Shown here in pieces: positions 57,927-64,000 of a stretch of 64,000 nt of DNA. How positions within the stretch are numbered: position 1 is the stretch's first letter; each line of letters begins with the position of its first letter. The stretch is from positions 24,231,501 to 24,295,500 of the forward strand of contig OX485805.1 in assembly GCA_950295325.1 (NCBI GenBank), written 5' to 3'. Under the pieces are notes generated by a model. That model was not told the origin of the DNA, ran no database searches, and saw nothing but the letters and a program-made list of their open reading frames with translations. The stretch is from Polytrichum commune (lineage: Eukaryota > Streptophyta > Polytrichopsida > Polytrichales > Polytrichaceae). The position numbers and the translations under genes are program-made.

Positions 57927-60843
57927 ATGGCATCATTTACTCGTGTTTTGGAAATGCCAATGCGCCTTGCAAGCCTGCTCATGTTAATGGTTTCAGCTTC
58001 AAGCACAAATGCCACTTTTAGTTCTACCCCAGGGAGCTTCCTGAGTAGCTTCTACTACGACCTGCTGTGCCCAGGCTATGGCACCGCAAAGCTTCAGCAA
58101 GTGACAGAGAGCATTGTGAAGCAGTATGTGAATAATGACCACACCTTAGCACCTTCCCTGCTACGGCTGGCATTCCATGATAGCTTTGTTGAGGTGAGCC
58201 GCAAAACTGAAATTTATCATGTCAAACTAAGTGGTAGTATGACAAATATAACTTGTATGTAAATAGGAAAAAAGTGCGAGAACAAAATGATTTTACTGAA
58301 AATTTATTGGGTGGTCAGGGATGTGAGGGATCTATTCTTCTGAACTCGACAGCGACGAATGTGGCGGAGAAGGATTCGATCGTAAACGCGGGCACCTTGA
58401 GAGGATACTCGGTGGTGGATGATATCAAAGCCCAACTGGAGAGTATTTGCCCCCAAGTTTATTCGTGTGCCGATATTGTCCAGGAGGTGGCCTTAGCAGC
58501 CATGAAAGCTGTAAGCTCATGCCAAATTATTCAAACCTCTAGATTAATTGCCACATGATGAGATCAACAGTGTCCAGCAATAATAAATATTCATTACGAA
58601 CTCACTTGAAACTTGGTCCGTCTAAGTAATTATGCATCTAATTCGTGATGCATGATGTTCTTGGGAATACATGTAAAACTAGCTCAACTTGAAGCAGTAA
58701 TTTAACACCATAAATCATCATCCGGTGACAATATCAGAGTCATCTCTTTCTTCTGTCATGCAATTATAACTGTCACTGACATCATTTTGAGCCCATTCGG
58801 CGTCCCTTCTTGGGATTATTATTTCCTATCAGATGAATGCATGCATGTCATTAGTGCTTTACACTAATAGATGGGAGGTGATGATTACTAAATTTGCAGA
58901 ACCAGGCCCTGAACTTTCCTCAATGGATAGTAAGATATGGGCGGCGGGATGGATTCGACTCAAGCGCTATCAACTCGCTCCTAAATCTTCCCAGTCCCTT
59001 TGCCAGCTACACAACACTTGTGCAGAACTTTGCTGCGAAAAACCTCACTAAAAAGGACATGCTTGTTCTGTCTGGTGAGATACTACCACACGATAAATTG
59101 GCATGATGATCAGATATTATTAGTCATCTCTCGTAGTACAAATTGATAAGCCATTGTTGCATTAAATTCTCTTTGATTTACATGACATTACTCACCGAAC
59201 AGCTCTCGTTCCGTGGGCCTTCAGCATGTAACAGTGACACTAATGCCCTTTGACAGTGTTAATGTCAACTTATTGAGCACAATAATGTCACAAATATGGC
59301 ATTTTTTCTCAGTGGAAACTAAGAATGTCACAAAGTTGACAAACGAATATGATATTAAATCCATAGTATTTCAGTAGCGTGAGATGTTCGAAAAGTTGCA
59401 CATATTCAAATTGAACTCCCCAACATCTCATTGTTATATTTCAAGGATCACGTGGTTGAGTACTGTTATGTTATAATGATGAAGTATTAGATGTCAAGTT
59501 AAGAATAAATTTATAAACCCTCAAACAAGGTCATTTTATCATTATCTTAATGCACTCACTGTTGTTAAGCCTGAACATAAACAAATTATTTAATGATAAT
59601 ATTCAGCCTTGTGGGCTTGCACCCTTTTCTTTTTGTTCCGAAGGAACCAATCTCTACGAATCAGAACCTTCATAATTAAATTGTCAGCCGACCCTAGGCT
59701 AGTGGCAAGCTCTTGGATTCTCGTTGTTGTCTACCTTAGGACACGAATCAACACACACTATTTCAATCCAACTAAATTGATGTCGCAAAAAGAAATATTT
59801 CTGGTATAATATCTTGAAAGATGTTGAAAAGGAGGGCACAATCTAATGGGAGTCTTCTTGCCACCACCCAAGAATGTGATAATCATTCTCAAGCAAGACT
59901 TTTATCCACATTGTGAAATCTCCTAGCTTTGCAAAATCATTATGAATAGAAAAAAAAATCCTTATTATAAGCCAAATATGTCATGTTCTCAAGATTTGTG
60001 AATCATAGCTCTAAGTGTAATATTCTTCCAACCTCCCCGGGCTGGTTCATTGCTTGGCTCAATGAACAAACCTCGGACACTCATACTAGTAAAGACAATG
60101 CCTGCGGGGGTTGAATCGTGTCTTCATCATGCCAACCCATGATTAGTGTCATCTCTCCCTATTCTTCTAGGCAAATCAACCACAATCAATATGTAACTTG
60201 GTGTCAACTAGGCTCCGGCTTGTCACCCAAGTTGGCCAAATTTATTAATTTTAATACAGAGCTGATACCTTGTTCCTCTTCATGTGTATGACAAAAAATC
60301 AAACTGCACAACTTGCCTTTGTGGTCGTTTCAAGAAACTACATGTTCGATTTAACAGTTCCCTTCTTTCTAGACTCATTTTCTCCTTTTCTTTTCTTTTT
60401 CTCCGATTTGTTTAAATCTCTCTTCTTTGTGATTGATTGTTGTAGGTGCCCACACCATTGGCCGCTCACGTTGCGCTGCCATCATCCCGAGATTGTATAA
60501 CTTCAATGGCACAAACGGCCCGGACCCATCTTTGGACACGGATTTCGCGGCCACGATGATGGCCAAGTGCCCCCAAAACGCGAGCCTGACCTTGGTGAAG
60601 ATGGACATCACGACCCCGGACACGTTTGACAACGCGTATTACAACAACGTGTTGTCCAAGAAGGGCTTCTTCACCTCCGATTCGCAGCTGAACGCTGATA
60701 GCTCCCATCTCCAAGACGAGAACAACTCCAACGCCGTGTTCTTGTTAGACTTTGCGATCTCCATGAACAAGCTGAGCGAAGTGGGGCCCTTGTTATACCC
60801 GCAGGGTGAGATTCGCAAGAACTGCGCCCTTGTGAATTCGTGA
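57927..60843 (+). CDS. class III secretory peroxidase (four exons)
   Basis: Exons 57927-58193, 58319-58510, 58900-59074 and 60446-60843 join through GT-AG introns (phases 0, 0, 1) into 343 residues. The N-terminus is a signal-peptide-like hydrophobic stretch (about 10-29), so the enzyme should enter the secretory pathway and act in wall or vacuole, oxidising phenolics with H2O2. Catalytic residues are present: Arg80 and distal His84 in LLRLAFHD, proximal His214 in [10 protein letters not shown]. The calcium-site region [14 protein letters not shown] is also kept. Seven of the eight conserved cysteines are kept (48, 91, 133, 139, 221, 253, 338). The one after LAFHD is Ser86 instead of Cys, so the Cys44-Cys49 disulfide (horseradish numbering) cannot form. 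The exon-intron pattern is the classic one for the family, with a long third intron (1371 bp). The second Met (57954) is an alternative start. Confidence 0.9.
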
Positions 60844-62093
60844 TTTTTGTTTCGATTTGCCTGCTTGTAGTCTAAAGGTTGGGAGGAAATGTTTGATTAA
60901 TCCGCACTCAACTTAGTATATTAAGCCAAAATTTTCAATGTCGGCGGATTTCAGCATGTTTCTTCACGCATCTCATGAGTCGCATATATGAAAAACATAT
61001 AACATGTGTGCCATGATGATCTTACGGTGCTGGACCTTGACATTCCTAGTTGACACATGGGATTACTTAGGGTGCCCAAGCGAGCCTGAGCCCCATTTTC
61101 TCATTCAGGCCCTGGGGATTTTGTATTTTCAGTCACAGTGAAATTGATTGTTTCTCTTGTCTCAAAAAAATAAATATATTTCAAATGTTTCCTAACGACA
61201 TCATCAACTCATATATATATATATATATATATGAAACTTGCTCCACATAGTTTTTTCAGCCACCAAATCGATATTATTTTATACAGTTGTGCATCACAGT
61301 TCACTCCCGAATCGGTTGCTGGTGTATGGATGTTTCCAAAGTTACAAATGTCAAGTGAGTCAGACAACGATAATCTCAACTGAATGTAGACTAGAAGCTC
61401 AAGAAGAAAGACTGCGGAATGGCTACTGTAATTCCAACTCTGAAGTAATCGAAGCATGCTTTATGACATTGGCTGGACTCTACTAAAGCAAAGAAAAATC
61501 AACGTCGGGCAATCCGACATGAATTTGAGCCCGTTGGCCCTACCCTACTCAAGAATCCCCTTGGTGCAGGGTGAAGCTTACTACCTACCTTGCGCTGGGT
61601 GGATTCTTGTTTGTAAAAATATATAAAAATAAAATGAAGTAAAATATGTTATTTTGATATTCATGTACTATGTGGGAAGAGTACTCGTTCTTGTTTATTG
61701 TCAATTTTTCTCTTATTAAGTACTAGATATGTGAGATATTTGATGACTATTTGATAGATGGTTTTTATTGTTTTCTTAATTAGTGATGTGGGGATGGACT
61801 CTACTAAGATCTAGTACTAGCGTTCTCCATAGAAAATTAATACTGCATGTGAACCTAACTGCAGCACGAGATTTGCTGAAGCTTGACTGATTTGCGCCCT
61901 CAGAGTTTGGCACCATAATTGGCTTGATTCATGATGAGATTAAATGTGTGGTGTTTTGAGACACCACAGCAACTTGAAGTTCACTGTCTCAGTTGCACAA
62001 CGAATAACCCATTATGGGAGTGAGGGCAGCTTGTAAAGTATAGTTACTGTGACTATTACTATGGCTAGTAAATGTGCGTTGCTTGCGTCACTA
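60844..62093. other. 3' flank of the peroxidase gene
   Basis: Contains the 3' UTR, an (AT)n run at 61211-61232 and an inverted repeat (AAGAATCCCC at about 61552 against GTGGATTCTT at about 61600). The 82-codon frames on either strand near 61.2-61.5 kb are not supported. Confidence 0.4.
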
Positions 62094-62865
62094 CACTAGA
62101 TTTATTGTAATTAGGGTCATCACTTCTATTTGTCTTGCTCAATTATACTAATTGTAATCCACCCATGTAGTGTCACCAACACCAAATGCAAGCCTGCCAC
62201 TATTTTTCATACCTTGTAAATAAAAACTGGGCACTGAACATTTATAATTTTGTAATTGCTGTCATCTACTAACAAGTGATTTTTCATCCAAATTTCAATC
62301 ATCCATGACATTAAAATTTCATTACAAAAATGCTAGGATACATATTATACCAAACTTCATGAGTATTGCATTACATAAATGTAAGTTGGGATGATACTAC
62401 TTGTAGATTTATTTGACTAGTCTGATCTTCAGTTGCTAAACGTCTGCAGATATGTTTTTTTGGTTTAGCAACTGAAATTTTAGGAATTTGGGGTCGTGTA
62501 ATATACCTTTGGAAAGGTCTTGAAAATGCCTTTCCAATGGTATATTACACGCCCCAAAAAATTTGAAATTGCAGCTGCAAAATAAAATAGAAAGTTATAT
62601 AGTTGTTTAACAACTGCAGATCTAGCTGGTCAAAAGAACTATAGCCGATTTTGGCTGCGGTTCTTTTTGACATAGTATTCAACTATTGACATCACAATGT
62701 ATCATGTGGTTACCTTCAGGTGCTGAAATTTTTGAGCTACTGTCGATATAATGTCCAATCTTACTACTGTTCTAAATCCACCCACTTGGCCACAGCCAAA
62801 TAGGGGTGTGACATTTAGACGTGACAACTACCTTAAACACTATATTCGGTATTTGGAGACTTTTT
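62094..62865. mobile_element. MITE of the CACTAAATAT family, copy 7, with an inserted hairpin segment
   Basis: The left end CACTAGATTTATTGTAATTA and the interior to about 62420 are collinear with copy 6. From there the similarity breaks at a double-hairpin segment (62430-62573 and beyond). The right end is tentative (ACTATATTCGGTATTTGG near 62845). Confidence 0.5.
62430..62573. repeat. two adjoining hairpins
   Basis: The first is CAGTTGCTAAAC (62430-62441) with its perfect inverse at 62463-62474. The second has arms of about 45 bp, 62472-62517 against 62527-62573, centred on CTTTGGAAAGG and CCTTTCCAATGG, with mismatches. It has the shape of a foldback element or a hairpin RNA precursor. Confidence 0.7.
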
Positions 62866-63229
62866 GTTGATTATGAGACTATATAAGGATGCACCTTTCA
62901 AAATTGGACCAGTAATGACGACTAAAAATCCCATATGTATAATGGTATGCTACTGTTATTATACATAAAGGCATGGAAATGAACAAAAATGTGAGGCATA
63001 CATGAAAATAGTTGCGTATGAAATCACAACTCGTTATGAATGAAGGGAAGGTGCGAAGAATGAATGGAAGTTGAATGAATTAATTGGGATTGAAATACAA
63101 TTATAATGGAAATACCATCAATGTCTTGAGTAACTTGGAATAGCATAGAAAGTAAGCACTTAAATATGTTCTACACCTAAGCCCATTTAGGAAGTCCGTC
63201 CCACTAGTACGCTTCTAGACGTCACACTA

Positions 63230-64000
63230 GTCCGACCCACTATTTTTTTTTGCGGCTAAGCCCTTTTTTTTGGCGGCCTCCATGGCTCTAAAAATCTCAG
63301 GCCCACGACTGTATCCTTGTGTGTTGCCTGGACAGGAATATGTGTCGTTCTTGCATGTTTCAGGACGCGCTCCCGAATTGTAAGAGGTGGTATTATAAGT
63401 AGAATGCGAGGGTGTTTGCGAAAGGGAACGTCTTGCGCTTCTCCGGAGGGCCAGACAACGATCGGACTCGGAAGATGCGGCCTTGAGGGCGTGCCTATCC
63501 AAGGAGGACGTGGAGGAGGACCGGGCACCAAGCGAGCGGGTAACCACCTGCGAAACAACGTCATAGGAAGATAAGAATAGGAATGGAGTGGGGAAAATAA
63601 TGAGGGCGGTTTGGGATGGGCGCTCGTAAAGAGAACGGCACGCAAACGGAAGACAAGGGAAGCAAAAGCGGGAAAGGGGTTTAGGGTTGAGGAGGGCACC
63701 TTGGCTTTGGGGACGTCCATGCGGGGAACGGTGGGAACGAGGGGGGCGTCGACGGGAGCATCCGGAGCCGATGGAACTATTGTATTGGTGAGTGGCGGGG
63801 GGGGGAGTCGAGGCGTGGGGGGCTCACGATGGCGGAGGACGTTGCGGGGGGAGGAACGGAGTCGGCGGGGGAGGTGTGGCAACGGGGGCCTTCCATGCGG
63901 AGACGCCGGCTCGGCCCGCAACGAGCGACGGCGTCGTCCTTAGAGGCCGAGAGGTGCCCCAAACGAACGAGCGTCCGTTTCTCCTTGGAGAGGGGGGAGG
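63230..64000 (-). other. GC-rich block with overlapping open frames, uncertain
   Basis: Base composition changes abruptly from AT-rich to strongly GC-rich and CpG-rich. All three minus-strand phases are open over long stretches: 63921-63256 (221 aa, Pro/Arg-rich), 63547-63227 (106 aa, ending GPEIFRAMEAAKKKGLAAKK) and 63962-63777 (61 aa). GTTTCGCAG at about 63545-63553 could be an acceptor for the 106-aa frame. High GC alone keeps frames open, so I do not claim a gene. It may be the 3' exon of a gene or element running off the window. Confidence 0.3.

Noticed and set aside
63256-63921. 221-codon Pro/Arg-rich frame as a gene
   Set aside because: GC richness opens all phases here; without transcripts or homology the frame cannot be chosen.

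Overview
The window looks like nuclear DNA of a land plant. It is AT-rich and gene-poor, its genes have GT-AG introns, and it carries interstitial TTTAGGG-type repeats and plant-type transposons of many superfamilies (hAT, Mutator-like, PIF/Harbinger, Stowaway, CACTA, LTR and LINE). It encodes plant-specific families: ASR (ABA/WDS), class III secretory peroxidase and F-box proteins. The species cannot be fixed from the sequence. A non-seed plant or another large-genome plant with ASR genes is plausible, but that is inference.

Layout. 0.4-7.1 kb: transposon debris, comprising a PIF/Harbinger MITE, a decayed CACTA transposase on the minus strand, a Copia gag scrap, a SINE-like insertion with a 14-bp target duplication, and three MITEs with self-palindromic ends. 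7.4-14.0 kb: an F-box/kelch-like gene followed by decayed duplications of its promoter, first intron, F-box exon and 3' end. 14.7-16.0 kb, 26.2-27.1 kb and 28.6-29.9 kb: three two-exon ASR genes; the last two are divergent and share about 1.5 kb of upstream DNA. 16.5-25.4 kb: mostly non-coding repeats.

30.8-52.4 kb: a nested transposon zone in which many insertions can be proven by target-site duplications. It includes a hAT-type element that carries a foreign-looking coding fragment and is itself split by its own MITE relative, a Mutator-like element split by a hAT, two LTR copies in inverse orientation, and a host segmental duplication whose second copy gives the empty sites of two insertions. 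53.6-54.6 kb: a tandem array with telobox-like motifs. 57.9-60.8 kb: a four-exon class III peroxidase. 62.1-62.9 kb: a MITE carrying a double hairpin. 63.2-64.0 kb: an abruptly GC-rich block of uncertain nature.

The most interesting biology is the ASR cluster. Each protein joins a His-rich head, a Tyr/Gly/Gln low-complexity domain with YGQQ-type repeats (reminiscent of condensate-forming proteins), the ASR core and a His-rich tail. In all three genes the phase-0 intron lies at the same codon junction, so exon 1 carries nearly all of the low-complexity part and exon 2 most of the ASR core. ASR proteins are stress- and desiccation-associated, and the peroxidase is a secreted wall or oxidative-stress enzyme. 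Nothing in the sequence ties these genes into one pathway.
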